A stretch of DNA of 64,000 nt from Takakia lepidozioides (Eukaryota > Streptophyta > Takakiopsida > Takakiales > Takakiaceae). The stretch lies in contig CM060734.1 in the NCBI GenBank assembly GCA_030704615.1, positions 53,336,042 through 53,400,041 of the forward strand, given 5' to 3'. A model generated the notes under the pieces. That model was not told where the DNA came from. It ran no database searches and saw only the letters and a list, made by a program, of their open reading frames with translations. The position numbers were made by a program, and so were the translations under genes. Positions 35,438 through 46,530 of the stretch are shown piece by piece; positions within the stretch are counted from its first letter, which is position 1; every line of letters starts with the position of its first letter.

Positions 35438-36311
35438 TACAGGTAAGAGGATGCGGTCTGATGAGATAGAGGAGAAGAGGAGTAGCCAAGCTTGAGAAGG
35501 ATATAGACCTTGAGCAAGGTAGAGGCAGTAGATGGGATAGTCAACAGGAACGAGACAGACACTTGGATGAGAGGGTTTTGCCTAGAATGGCAGGCATGAG
35601 AGGGATCAGGGGTTCTGCCGTATTTGACCCACCATACAAAATTTGATCGGGAGTGAAGAGTCTCCTCTTCTTGCATTGAGATTCTCTGTCTTGCAGCTGC
35701 TCCCATGGCGGCACTGTGTCGGGCAACCATTCTCAATGGAGGATGCCGTAGTGCTTTACTTCTGTCGAACGCACCCTCGACATTATCAAGGAGCTCTTTG
35801 TTTGGAGTGCAGCTGTCTTTTTACGCAATGAACTCCTCGTTCGATTCTTCGGCCCTGGCTTCACCATTGATCTGCTATGCAATGGTAATTTCTGTACTTT
35901 CCGCTCCTCAAAGACCCTTTCTTAGTTGGACCCTGCGGCGTTCATGTAAGTGAACTCTAAGGATGCTAGTAAAACATGCGAAATGATGGACCTCTAAAGT
36001 TGTCTCTATGATATGTCCTTGTGCCAGACATGGTGGTCGGACGCCGCCCGACAACTGCAACCAGATTGGCAGGTATGTTTCACATTGACCTTATATTTAA
36101 GTGCAGGCTCTTGCCCCTCTGCATATTCGATATCCTTTTGTCACTTTCTTGCCTGACAAAGTGGATGAGAATTAATTCATGTTCTACAGATCGAAACAGT
36201 CCCAGGTTAGTCGGAGGTGTTTAAGAATGGAATCCGGTTGTGAGGTTTCTAGACTCGTGATTGGAGTTAAGTGAGTTAAGTGTACACACTCTCTCTCTCT
36301 CCTCTCTCTCT

Positions 36312-36625
36312 ATCAAGGGAATCTATCAAGGGAATTGTGCCTGTACCCCTGTTTACCAACTTTGAAAGCCTCGAGGCTGAGCCAAAAGCCCAGGCCCTCC
36401 TGAGGCCTAGTTTTTGGGCAAATCACACACAGCAGATTGATGCTTGTGTGAAGGGATTTCTAGAGGATATCTGGAAACCCCGGATTAATTCTATATATGA
36501 AGGTAAGTCTTACTACCAACGCCAGCCCCTGACAGAGGTAGGTTCTGTCCCTTTTGTTCCCGCTCAAACTGGCGCGGGGTCAATGGCCACAAGGCTACGG
36601 CAAACAACGTCTTATGAGTACAATC
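36312..36625 (+). mobile_element. LINE copy 5, 3' fragment in ELIP-like intron
   Basis: Covers the C-terminal ~100 codons (GIVPVPLFTNFESLEAE to the 3' end GAGTACAAT). The 5' junction follows CTCTCTCTCTCTCCTCTCTC; the 3' end is followed by CTTTCTCTCTCTCTC. The first bases (ATCAAGGGAAT) are duplicated. One base lost in the GGCGCGGGG run shifts the last codons. Confidence 0.9.
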
Positions 36626-36647
36626 TTTCTCTCTCTCTCAATTGCTG

Positions 36648-36848
36648 GGCAGCTCACACACAGCAGATTGATGCCTGTGTGAAGGGCTTTCTAGAAGGAT
36701 TCTGGAAATCAACGTAATTCCCACTACTGGAGTGAGCCCCTCACAAAGGTAGTGTCTGCTCCCTCTTGCTCCGCCCAAAAGTCCTGAAAGAGAGAACGAA
36801 CTCATAAGACATTGTTTGCCACAGTGCCACAGATCCCCTGCCCAGTGA
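36648..36848. mobile_element. Diverged LINE 3' fragment followed by an inverted LINE tail
   Basis: 36648-36780 resembles the LINE 3' end in plus orientation (CACACACAGCAGATTGATGC, then CCCCTCACAAAGGTAGT). It is more diverged than the neighbouring copy. 36797-36848 resembles the same terminus in reverse orientation (GAACTCATAAGACATTGTTTGCC). The two form a head-to-head relic. Confidence 0.65.
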
Positions 36849-37872
36849 AAAAGAGATATTTCAATCCTCAATGATTTACTCAATGGAAATTGTTCATGCT
36901 GGTTGTTCTCTACGTCAGAAAGCTCACATGGACAGAGTCCAAAAGCTGGAGGCCTTGCAAGAACGGTCACCAGCAACCACTCAAGAAATCCAAATTTCGA
37001 AAGTGAAACAGCCAACAGTTTTTGAAGACCTCAAGAAGCAGGGGGCCGAGGCACTGTTTGGTGGGGGTTTTGCCCAGGAAATGATAATTGGACGGGCTGC
37101 AATGCTTGGTTTCTTGTCAGCTATGACTACTGAAATTGAGGCAGGCTGTAGTGTATGGCAGCAGCTCTCTGTCAGGTACATCACTTCTCTTTTGTTCAGT
37201 TGAGGGGATTTCTTGTGCTCGTGCCAAATGTGGAAGTTCTAGACTCAAGAATGAGTTTACTGGAAGTTGAGGCAGTCGTGTTGTGATATTGTAGAGCTTG
37301 AGAGCCACACTTGCGCTAGTCAACAGCAGACTGTTAAGGCAAACCTTTGAGTATTTGTACGCATAGACATGTGGTAAAGATCCACAATCCAACTACAGAG
37401 GTAGCATGATTGGTCCCTTTCAGTTCATAAGGCGATTTTTTGTCAGGGAAACTGATGTTGTTCATGTAACTGAAAGGGAGAGAAGAGTGCTGAGAAGAGA
37501 AGGGAGATAAAAGACTGCCATTAAGGCCCAGCATGAACAAGTGTGTTCTCATTCAATTTGCACTGGCCAGTTGTGTGTTTAACTCAGACGTGTAGACAAG
37601 AGATTCTTGGCTGAAGCATGTCAGAAGAGGGGATCTAGAATTCACCTACGATTGTTGTCTTGTATGCAGGGGAGGGTTGGCGCTAATAGTGATGGGGGCA
37701 GTGTTGGCTGGATCATTAACTCCACGCATCAAGGAGAATGGACTAGACTGCTCTGCCAATCCACTTGGACCATTCACAGCAAGAGCAGAACGCCTAAATG
37801 GTCAAGCAGCTATGGTGGGATTTTGCCCTCTTACTTGTGATTGAGACGGTCAAAGGCAGTGCGGTGTTCTGA

Positions 37873-39923
37873 TTTGAAGATGGGCAAGCATGGTGACTTG
37901 TATTTTAAGTTCGAGGAGCAATGACATGTCACACATCTACCCCTGCAGCACGGCCATATTTCTGCAAAGTCTCTTCTTTGGAAACTCCCATCCCCAAGTT
38001 TCTGTGCAGTAGTACCTTGATACATTGAGTTTAAATGTCAAAATGTCTGTGTAGTGGACAATCTGTACGGTATAGTATGTACATCTAGCCATCTCTCTAT
38101 TGTTAACATGGGTAAAGAGTTTTTGACAAGCCGGAGGAATCAGGCAATTGGGATATATGCTTTGAGGAGTCTTCAGAACATTCTGAATTTGAGGCAGCAC
38201 CCCAGTGTCTAACTCATGAGGCCCAAAAACAATTGGTTCTCTTTCTGTAATGTGCTATCTTCGGACTCACTTCTGAGTGTCATGAGCATCACAGCAGTGC
38301 TGCATGTTTGGCATCCACACCACCAATTTACTAGCGGTTTCTTCACTGCACGACACCAGGGGTTGCCGCCATTCCCCCACCCCGCTCAACTACATGACTT
38401 TGCAAGCTTCCCCGCTAACTGTCCAACACACGCCCGTTTTGTTCGCTTTGCAGACAAAGGTGCTGCATTATCCTCTTGGATTGAGTTTCATTCAGTTTCA
38501 TTGAGTTCCTTTGAGAGATCTTTTGGACATGTTGCACAAATCATGAACTGACACTTAAACCCGCTAGAGTCCAACTGCAACGCTGCTCGCAGCTATAAAG
38601 CAAGATGGAGGCAATGCCGGTAGGTGGGTGGATGTCTGAATGCAAAGAAAGTCTCCTTCCTGGAAACTCACAAAGAGCAGCGCTGCTTCCACAGCTTTCT
38701 TTTTTGGGTTATCGCGCTTCCTCACAGCTGCGAGAAACAGGGCTATCTTCGTTTAAAAATGAACGAAGGCATTCGTCACTGTGGAGCAACGGGCCCTAAA
38801 ACATGTTGAAGCGATGGTGGCCTTGAGGACGCGGCGAGCATGTGGGGACCAGTGAAGCCGTTTGCGTGCAAGGTAAAGCCGCTCTCTGTGTGGATATCTG
38901 GATGTTGTCCATGGTGATCTGTACTCGGACCCTTCAATTTCCTTTGCAATCTGTTTTTTTGAATTGTTTGGATGGACGAACGAGGGAGCAGAAGAGACGC
39001 AGGTGTAGGGAGGGAGAGGCACGGATTGGGCATTTATAGTATCTTTGGTTTTGATCAAAGTGAGCTGAGGAATGGTGCCACTCTTGTGGCAAGCATGTTC
39101 TGGAAGCGGTTCAGATCGGCAATTGACCCCAAAAGGGACCACGGGCCTCCATGAATAATAGGCGCTGAACTTTGACATGCACCGTACTGCATTGTATGCT
39201 ATCTTCATCTGCAAAGGTCGAAGGATCCCCTATGATAGATACAGGTTGTTATGCATCCATATTTCCTTGTGAAGCCCTGCTGGATGCAACCAATTTAGCA
39301 TGGACTTTCCTTTACGCTCTCACGGCCATCCTTGTGCTGTGTTCAAGTTTGAAATTCTTCATGTGGTGCCGACCATAACGCTTACGGTGAGCGGCAGTGA
39401 AGGGGGTACCGGGATACTGTCTAATTATGATGCTACCCGGGCTGAAATCCAACCGTGCTAGTCTTGAAAAGCATGCCAGCTAATTTTCGAGAGGGAGGTT
39501 AGATCATCTGTCCGGAGATGTAACATCAGAAGGGCCTGTACTTTGTTGGTGTTGTATTTCTGCTTGCAGTGCAGCCATGGATGATTTCTCTCAAATAAAG
39601 CTCGCACTTTTGATTTCAGCTTTGACCAACATTGACTGAGTAGCAGGTGGGTGTTCAACCCTTCTAGATACAACGGAATCTTTCAGAAGTTTAAGGGCCA
39701 GGAAGTAACAGCAAATTAAGCAACCTGTCCTCATATTGAGTTATGATGTATGTTGCCCTGAAGATACTATTCTTGATTAACTGTTATGGTACAAGTATAT
39801 GGGGGTGCCTTTCAGACTTGCTTGTCACTTCCCAAATCATGAGACTTCTACCAGTAGAGGGATAGAGCGCAAGCATTTGTCCACAGATGGGTTTGTGTAG
39901 GAGATAAATGGAGCCTATTTTGC
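37873..39923. other. Intergenic region between ELIP-like gene and PPR gene
   Basis: No gene could be supported on either strand. A short sequence at 38527-38565 (TTGCACAAATCATGAACTGA) is shared with 27697-27735, and 38668-38725 resembles 28530-28600, indicating a low-copy repeat. The final few hundred bases presumably contain the PPR promoter and 5' UTR; TGCATGCAG at 39921-39929 could be a 5' UTR splice acceptor. Confidence 0.5.
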
Positions 39924-42840
39924 ATGCAGGCAATGCTTCGACCAAAACAGCTGCTGCCCTTGTGCAAGGGAGCCCGATCATGGCTTGTAGCTACAACATA
40001 TGGGACCCGGACTGGTGATCAGCCGGGTAGTCCACATGGTCTGCCTAATCCTGATGATCAAGATGGAAAGTATGAAAGGCCTCCTTACATCTCCAAACCG
40101 GCTCTGGGCCAGGCAGAGAAACTCTCTTCTCCAGCAAAACCAGCTGAACCATCTGCTCCTGGTAGAGAAACAGCTGCGTTGCAGCCTCCTTTCTGCAATG
40201 CATCTATTCCTGGCATCTATTTGAAAGAAACATTTACAAAATGTGCAGGCCTCGATGGAACTGCAAGTGCAGACCACTCGGAGGGAAAACCTTCCCAGAG
40301 GACAGGAAATTCAGCTGGTGCAAGTTTCAATGAGCCCTCTGCAGAGCCTAGCACTTTGCAAAAGGTTGGGTTGGCAGCTATTAGTGGGTTGTGTGGTTTG
40401 GAGACTGGTGTGTTTCCCTCCGCTGGTAATGGATCCAGCCATGGTAGGATACCTAGAGAACGACATGGTGCAGCAGGTGTCAGGAACACAGCTGCAGTTA
40501 TATTTGAGAAGGAAGGATTTGGGAGCCATAATGAAGTACCACGCAGCAATCCATCTTCCACCACTTCTGAGTTAGAGCTTCAGTCTGCTTCTGCTGGAAG
40601 AGCAGCAGCCTCCTGCCTCTCAACTGCTGGGAGCACTCACCGAAGTTCAGGTAGTGGCAGCACCTTGCAGAACACAGGTGGCACCTCGAGGTTTGAATGT
40701 CAAAGCCATATTCGGCAGACCCGGCCTTCATCCCAACAGGCTCCCCCGCCGTCTCCATGGTCATCGATTGGAGGCAAGGTTGGACAAACCTCACCTGCTG
40801 TTCTCCCTAGGCAGCTGTCCGTTGCAGGGTCTGCAACAAGTTTCCCGAGGGTCGAGGGACAGAGGTGGAATGGTGGAGCAGCACGAGGTGGGCACCATGG
40901 CATGATGCAAGTGGGAAGCAGGCGGCACACACACAAGGCAGCCACTGAGTCGAGAGCTGCAGTAGGGGAGGTGGTGGATCATGTTTGCAACATTCTCAGG
41001 CAGCTGAACTGGAATTCTGACACCTTGGAGGAGCTATCTCATGTAAATACAAAGCTTAGTGCATTTCACATCAATGAGGTGTTGAAGCATCAGAAAGAAG
41101 CTGGGTTAGCCTTGAAGTTTTTTGATTGGGCCAAAGGGCAAACTGGGTATAAGCATGATGTATGCACGTACACAACCATGATTGGGATATTGGGGCGCAC
41201 TAGAAACTTTGAAGCCTGCACCCGGTTGCTGGAGGAGATGCGTAGAGAAGGCTGTGAGCCCTCTGTTGTCACCTACAACAGGATGATTCATTCATATGGC
41301 AGAGCCAATTACTTGGGAGAAGCACTTCGAATATTCCATCAAATGCAGGAGGTTGGGTGCACTCCTGATCGGGTGACCTATTGCACACTGGTTGATCTGC
41401 ATTCTAAGGCTGGCTTTCATGACATTGCTATGGACATGTACCAGCAGATGCTGCAGGCTGGGTTCCAGCCTGATACCTTCACCTACAGGTCTACTCTTGT
41501 GATTAGTTCGCACGTTCTCTGTAGCTTTCAGTATGAGCCTTGTGGCATAACATATTGGCACTTGTGTATTTCCCAACTCCAATTGTAGTAAGCCTGTTCT
41601 CTCTCATTCTGGCTGTCCAATAACTTTTTAGCTGTCAGTAGTTATCAGAGCTGATTATTGACATGTGGTGTGTATTCTATGCAGTGTTATCATCCACTGC
41701 CTGGGAAAGGCAGGCAAGGTGACTGCGGCGTACAAGCTTTTCCAGGAGATGATTGATCGTGGATATACGCCCAACCTGGTGACTTACAACATTGTTATTG
41801 ACTTGCAGGCTAAGGCAGGCAATCCACACATGGCTATGAAGCTCTACAATGATATGCAGGATGCAGGTTTTCAACCCGACAAAGTTACTTACAGTATAAT
41901 GATGGAAGTTCTAGGCCAGGCAGGCCATATTGATGAGGCTGAGCGTGTTTTTTTTGAGATGGAGCAAGCTGGTTGGACACCTGATGCACCAATGTATGGA
42001 TCCATGGTTGACCTGTGGGGCAAAGTAGGGAATGCTGACAAAGCTTGGGAATGGTATAAAAAGATGCTGGATTCAGGGCTCACAGCCAATGTGCAAACTA
42101 GTAACGCCTTACTGGGTGCTTACCTACGAGTGCAGCGGTATGATGCTGCGCATGAGGTGGTAGAGTCAATGTGTGCATGGGGCATGTTTCCTACCCTGCA
42201 AACTTACACTATCCTTCTGAGCTGCTGCACTGGCAGTGAGCAGAATGAGCAAGTTATGGGGCTAATGGCAAGCACTTCTCACCCAGCACACAACTTTGTG
42301 TGCACCTTGCTTTCCCCAGACCTGCAAGGTCAGGAGCTTAAGCCGTTTATGCAACACTTTTTTGATGGCTTGCATGGTGAGGAGCATGACAGCAAGCGCG
42401 GCTTTGCAGATGCATTGATCGAGTTTCTGCATCAGCTTGGGCACAAATCAGAGGCCGGGGTGGTTTGGGAAGTTGCAAGGGAGCATAACCTCTACCCCCT
42501 TGCCGTGCGGCAGAAGTCAAAGAATCACTGGTCCATTGATTTGCATGTCATGTCAATAGGGACAGCCTTGGTGGCTTTGTCAAGAACACTGGTCGACTTT
42601 AGGGAAGCGATGCTTCTCACTGGAAAGGCACCTGACCGCATTGAGATCATCACGGGCTGGGGTAAACGCAGTCGAGTGACAGGTTCCTCCTTGGTAAGGC
42701 AGGCCGTGCAAAACATGCTGAGAGGTGTAGGTTCTCCGTTTTTTGTGGAAAATGCGAATTTGGGGTGTTTTGTGGGATATGGCAAACCTCTTTCACAGTG
42801 GTTACATCAGCCACAAGTCGAACACATGCTTTTGCTTTAG
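39924..42840 (+). CDS. PPR-SMR protein (At1g18900/At1g74750-like), 2 exons
   Basis: Organelle-type pentatricopeptide RNA-binding protein with a C-terminal small MutS-related (SMR) domain. Exons 39924-41488 and 41685-42840 join in phase (2721 nt, 906 residues). The first ~350 residues are a long Ser/Gly/Pro-rich, low-complexity region. About 360-790 holds tandem 35-residue PPR units (TYTTMIGILGRTRNFEACT, VTYNRMIHSYGRANYLGEAL, VTYCTLVDLHSKAGFHDIAM, VTYSIMMEVLGQAGHIDEAE). The end carries the SMR domain: DLHVMSIGTALVALSRTL and TGWGKRSRVTGSSLVRQAV, including the conserved LHxMS-type and TGWG motifs. The intron falls inside a repeat (TFTY/S). Start 39924 or the ATG at 39933; a transit sequence is likely but no clear cleavage site is seen. 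Confidence 0.93.
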
Positions 42841-43610
42841 GCTCAACCATTTTGTCACTGCTTCCCATTCGATTCTTATGTGTGCATTACAAGTGATCCC
42901 GGGGTTTCCCTCGGCCGACCCACTACAGGCATGCTTCCCAAATCATAAGGATCTAGCTTCTCCCTTATGGAAAATATGAATTGGGATGCTTTGTGGTATG
43001 CGTCAAACCACTTTGAGAGTGGATGGCACATCTGGACCACAAGCTTTTGCTATAGACTAAAACAAGTTTGTCATACCGGCGATTCCTTCATTATGTCAAT
43101 TACTACTGCTTTTTGCTTGGCACATGCCAATTCTTATATTTATCCATGGCTACGCCGAATGCTTGGGAAGTGAGACTGCATTTAAATCTGTGCAATTGAG
43201 CTGCAACTTGCAGACTTCACTTTCCTAAGAGATTGGGCAGCTTGTTACTTCAGTACCACATATACAGCTGATGTCAAGTATGACATCAGGACTTACATCT
43301 TGAGGTTATAGTAGGATTTCAGAATCCTGTTTGACATTTGCATCTTCAGGAAAACATAGGTATTGTGTTATCCTTCTTCAATTCTTCATCTCAGATGAAA
43401 TGATTCCATCTTGTATATTCCATTCTACTCAAATTCAAGGGATATGGAATGTCTGTCCTCAAAATACAGAGCAGAAACTCCTAAAATTACGATGTAGCAC
43501 TAAATGTTCTGTGGTGCCCAACGCCCTGCTACCCTTGGACCTTTGTTACAATCTATGCTTCTACATGGCGGAAGTGCTTGATATATATATTGGTATTCCA
43601 TACCTATGAA
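42841..43610. other. PPR gene 3' flank
   Basis: No gene supported. Contains ordinary mixed sequence leading into the minisatellite. A short LSQW/LHNL-type partial echo of the PPR 3' end (TATGGMAAA, CATCAGCCACAAG-like) was not convincing as a duplication. Confidence 0.4.
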
Positions 43611-43614
43611 ATAC

Positions 43615-44110
43615 CAAATGACCATTTCCATTTCCAATAAGCTTGGTCTCATGTCCAATGAACTTTGCTTCATTTCCAATAAGCTTGGTCTCATGTCCAA
43701 TGAACTTTGCTTCATTTCCAATAAACTCTGTCTCACTTCCAATAAACTTTGCCTCACTTCCAATAGTAAACAGTGACTCATTAATTGAGCACGATTTAAT
43801 CAGATTTGGTTTAGTGATGCATGATTTAATGGTCTAATGGCGCACTTGGAAACCCTAATGACCACTTCCATTTCCAATAATCTTTGCCTGGCTTCCAATA
43901 AACTTGTCTCACTTCCAATATGCACCGGCTCACAATGGAGCACAATTTAATGAGACTTTGTTTAATGATGCATGATTCAATTGTGTAACGGCGCACTCGG
44001 AAAGCCAAATGACCATTCTTTCTTTCAATAAACTTTGCCTCACTTCCAACTAATGGATGGTTTAATGGAACATGATTGATGGTCAAACCACACCCTTGGA
44101 AGACTAAGCG
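43615..44110. repeat. Compound minisatellite of TTCCAATAARCTTTGCCTCA units
   Basis: About 20 imperfect ~20-bp units (CACTTCCAATAAACTTTGCC, CATTTCCAATAAGCTTGGTC, CATGTCCAATGAACTTTGCT). They are interleaved with a longer segment repeated about three times (GAGCACRATTTAATSAGA, GATGCATGATTYAAT, GCGCACTYGGAAA). It lies just before the MULE insertion point. Confidence 0.8.
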
Positions 44111-44213
44111 TCCACTTCCAATACATGTTTCACTAAAAACAAATCTTAGATTTCTTAAGATTCTTTAAACAATCATATTCAAATTTCAGCCATATCTTTT
44201 TAGGCCATATTCA

Positions 44214-44222
44214 GCCCAAAAG
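44214..44222 (+). repeat. 9-bp target site duplication, left
   Basis: GCCCAAAAG directly abuts the left TIR, and the identical nonamer follows the right TIR at 57858-57866. A 9-bp duplication is the Mutator superfamily hallmark. Confidence 0.95.
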
Positions 44223-44471
44223 GCCTCTCATTTTACAATAATAGGGTCATGAATGCAAGCGTGCGAGAAGGACGGTGGGCCCGTCGTCCAGACGAGGGCC
44301 CCTCGCGCCCACCCGCCCGCCGCGGCTGCCCCTCCCGGGGTGCGTCCACCAGCCGCTCCGCTGCGGCTAGTCCGCTCCCGCTAGTCCGCCTGTCCGCTAG
44401 TCTGCCCACCCGCAAGATCTGGGCCGTCCAGGACGAATCCCATCGCAGCCCTCCAATTTAGGGCCTTATCT
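44223..44471 (+). repeat. MULE left terminal inverted repeat
   Basis: Pairs with 57621-57857 in reverse complement with a few substitutions and small indels. It ends at AGGGCCTTATCTC. Confidence 0.93.
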
Positions 44472-45009
44472 CTGCCGCCTGCCATCTGCCACCAGCTGTA
44501 AACGTGGGTCCTGTTTCTCCGTGCACGTTCTCCATCGTGTCATGCGGCGCTTTCGTTGCAGGTTCTGGAGCGTGTGTTCTGCACTGTACAACGCATGGAC
44601 GTAGGAGCGAAAGCCGACGACATGCAGCAATTAAAGAGCCGGCTTATACGCCCTCTTCGACAAAGTTTGCAAACACCAAAACCAGGATCTTTCAACAATA
44701 GGACCTCCATTGGAAGTGTGAAACGCAATATGAGTTTAGGGGGGTGCAAGTGCGTGTTAAAAAGGCCTGTATACCTTGGGATAGAGTTGCGGACTTCGTC
44801 CATAGAGAGGAGAGTGTGGAGGACTGCCCCACTCAATATTGGGTACATGTGCACAGTAAAGTGGACGCCGGAGTGCGGAAAGCTCCCAGAGGGAACACCT
44901 TCTTGAGCAGTATCATGTGTGCATCATCCTCATTGTGGTTTAGGGATGTCACTGCATTGTTGTTGTGATTTGTATTTGTCTCCAACTGTGGCTTCCATAA
45001 GTCCATAGG

Positions 45010-46056
45010 TTGATATTTCGAATTCCATTTGATAGGTATCAATGCTGCTACGGACCCGACGACAAGCGCACGGTCAATGCAACTGTCGAGGATCCAAAAC
45101 AAAAGCGTGGAGGTCCGGATGTGGGTGCTGGCACTAAACACCCACATAAAGGCCCAAGAAGGAAGAAGTCGGACTACGGGTTGTCGTACAAGCGTGGGTG
45201 TCTTTGTTGTTTCAAAGTGCAGCAATCTTATCTTGCCCCGGACATTTGTGTCCTCACATACTACAACAACATGGAGCACGTGGATGCCTTAGGGAAACCC
45301 TCATATGGCAAGACCGCAGAGTTCATGAACACACGGGCACCCTACGCACCCCGCATTAGCGAGGAATTGAAAGCCTGGGTCGTTGAGTGTTTGTGCCAAG
45401 GCCTCACGGTCGCACAAATAGAACACAAGGAGCACGTCATGAACAACACAGGTTTGGGAGATGCATGGACACGTGATGATTTCCTTCTCGAGCAAGATGT
45501 CCGCAACTTGGCTGAGAAACGGGCGTGGTAGACGTTCAAAAAGCATGCCAACGATGCCGACAGCGTCCGCATGTGGAAAGACCTAAACCCCGCATCAGTC
45601 TTCTTCTATCGAGAAGAAACATTGGCGCAAACCTTCAAGGAGATTTGACATTCACTATTGGCATTCAAACTGAGTGGCAGATTCAGAGAATGCTTCAATT
45701 GGGACATGTCCGTATCGTTGCATGCGATGCAACCTTCGGGACAAATCACCACAAGGTACGATTCATCCCTCTTACCATTTCTGCAAATCAATTGTTTGTA
45801 GGATGTTGCACATTGGAACCAACTGACATAGTGACATAGTGCATCTGAACAGTTCTCATTCTACACTTTGATGGTTTTCGACAAGTGGCTGAACGGTATA
45901 CCAGTTGCGTACATCATATCCGCCAGGAATAGGACAACAGACCTGGTGCCAAGGATGACAGCCTTGCGTGACCGACTCCACTCAGATATGCTGACCTGGC
46001 CACCCAATGCCTTCATTGTCGATGATGCGGACGCTGAAATAAACGCTATAAGGTGA
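45010..46056 (+). pseudogene. MULE transposase A (decayed)
   Basis: The N-terminal part (45010-45531) includes GPRRKKSDYGLSYKRGCLCC and a region ending EKRAW. The DDE core continues with VACDATFGTNHHKVRFIPL (first catalytic Asp region, about 45720-45755) and, after a gap, NGIPVAYIISARN and FIVDDADAEINAIR (second Asp region, about 46010-46050). Defects: an in-frame TAG at 45529-45531 and a frameshift near 45640 (frame then stops at TGA). No SWIM motif follows. Upstream exons, if any, were not identified. Confidence 0.75.
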
Positions 46057-46124
46057 GTCTTCCATACCTCAATAGACACCCACTGTTGAAGTCCTCTGGC
46101 ATGCAACTGTCGTCATAGTGTGCT

Positions 46125-46530
46125 TTGGTAGAGTCGCGTACAACAGTTCCCCGAGAGACTCACATGCGGGAGTCTGCTGGCAGACTGGACTCGGACCAAG
46201 TCGCGTGGGCAAGCCTAACTCGCCCGACCAAGTCGCTGGCAGACTTGTCCGGCCGAGTCCGCCAGAAGACTCGCATGGGCGAGTCTGCTGGCACCCTCCA
46301 TGGGTCTGCTGGCAGACTTGGGAGGGGAAGTCGGCCCGCCAGACCCGTAGGCAGGGTCTTGCGACCAAGTTCGTTTAGGGGTGGGTGTGGAGTCTGCTTT
46401 GGGCTACTCGGCTGGCAGACTCGCATGTGCGAGTCCGCTGGCAGACTCGTGTGGGCGAGTCCGCTTGCAGTCAACGGACCAAGTCCGCTGGCATACTCGG
46501 CTGTCAAAATGGCCAACTGCCCAACAGACA
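46125..46530. repeat. GACTCG / GTCTGCTGGCAGAC minisatellite inside the MULE
   Basis: Irregular repeats of GAGTCTGCTGGCAGACTCG and CAAGTCCGCTGGCAGAC, GC-rich. TCTGCTGGCAGA is an exact palindrome. The unit is related to the GCAGAC motif that fills the right side of the element. Confidence 0.8.

Larger units (their letters stand above)
35705..37844 (+). pseudogene. Early light-induced protein-like (ELIP/LHC superfamily), frameshifted near the C-terminus
   Basis: ELIPs are thylakoid chlorophyll-binding proteins for photoprotection. The clear exons are 36919-37175 (first helix with GRAAMLGFLSAMTTEIEAG, then QQL) and 37670 onward (second hydrophobic helix ALIVMGAVLAGSLTPRI, then ERLNGQAAMVGF). A Ser/Ala-rich candidate transit-peptide exon starts at 35705 (MAALCRATILNGG...). 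Small linking exons near 36027-36073 and 36187-36206 are possible but not proven. In the third helix four T's at 37821-37824 replace the three needed for GFALLLVIE. The frame then stops at 37842-37844 instead of 37870-37872 and the last ~15 residues are lost. The preceding intron contains LINE pieces. It could still be a sequencing error in a homopolymer. Confidence 0.75.

Noticed and set aside
35755-35885. Alternative reading frame with a hydrophobic stretch (VERTLDIIKELFVWSAAVF)
   Set aside because: It is preceded closely by an in-frame stop and has no match. The Ser/Ala-rich frame from 35705 fits the expected transit peptide of the ELIP-like gene better.
44249-44461. Small Arg/Ser/Pro-rich ORFs at the left end of the MULE
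   Set aside because: They are GC-rich TIR sequence open on both strands with no conservation beyond the TIR itself.
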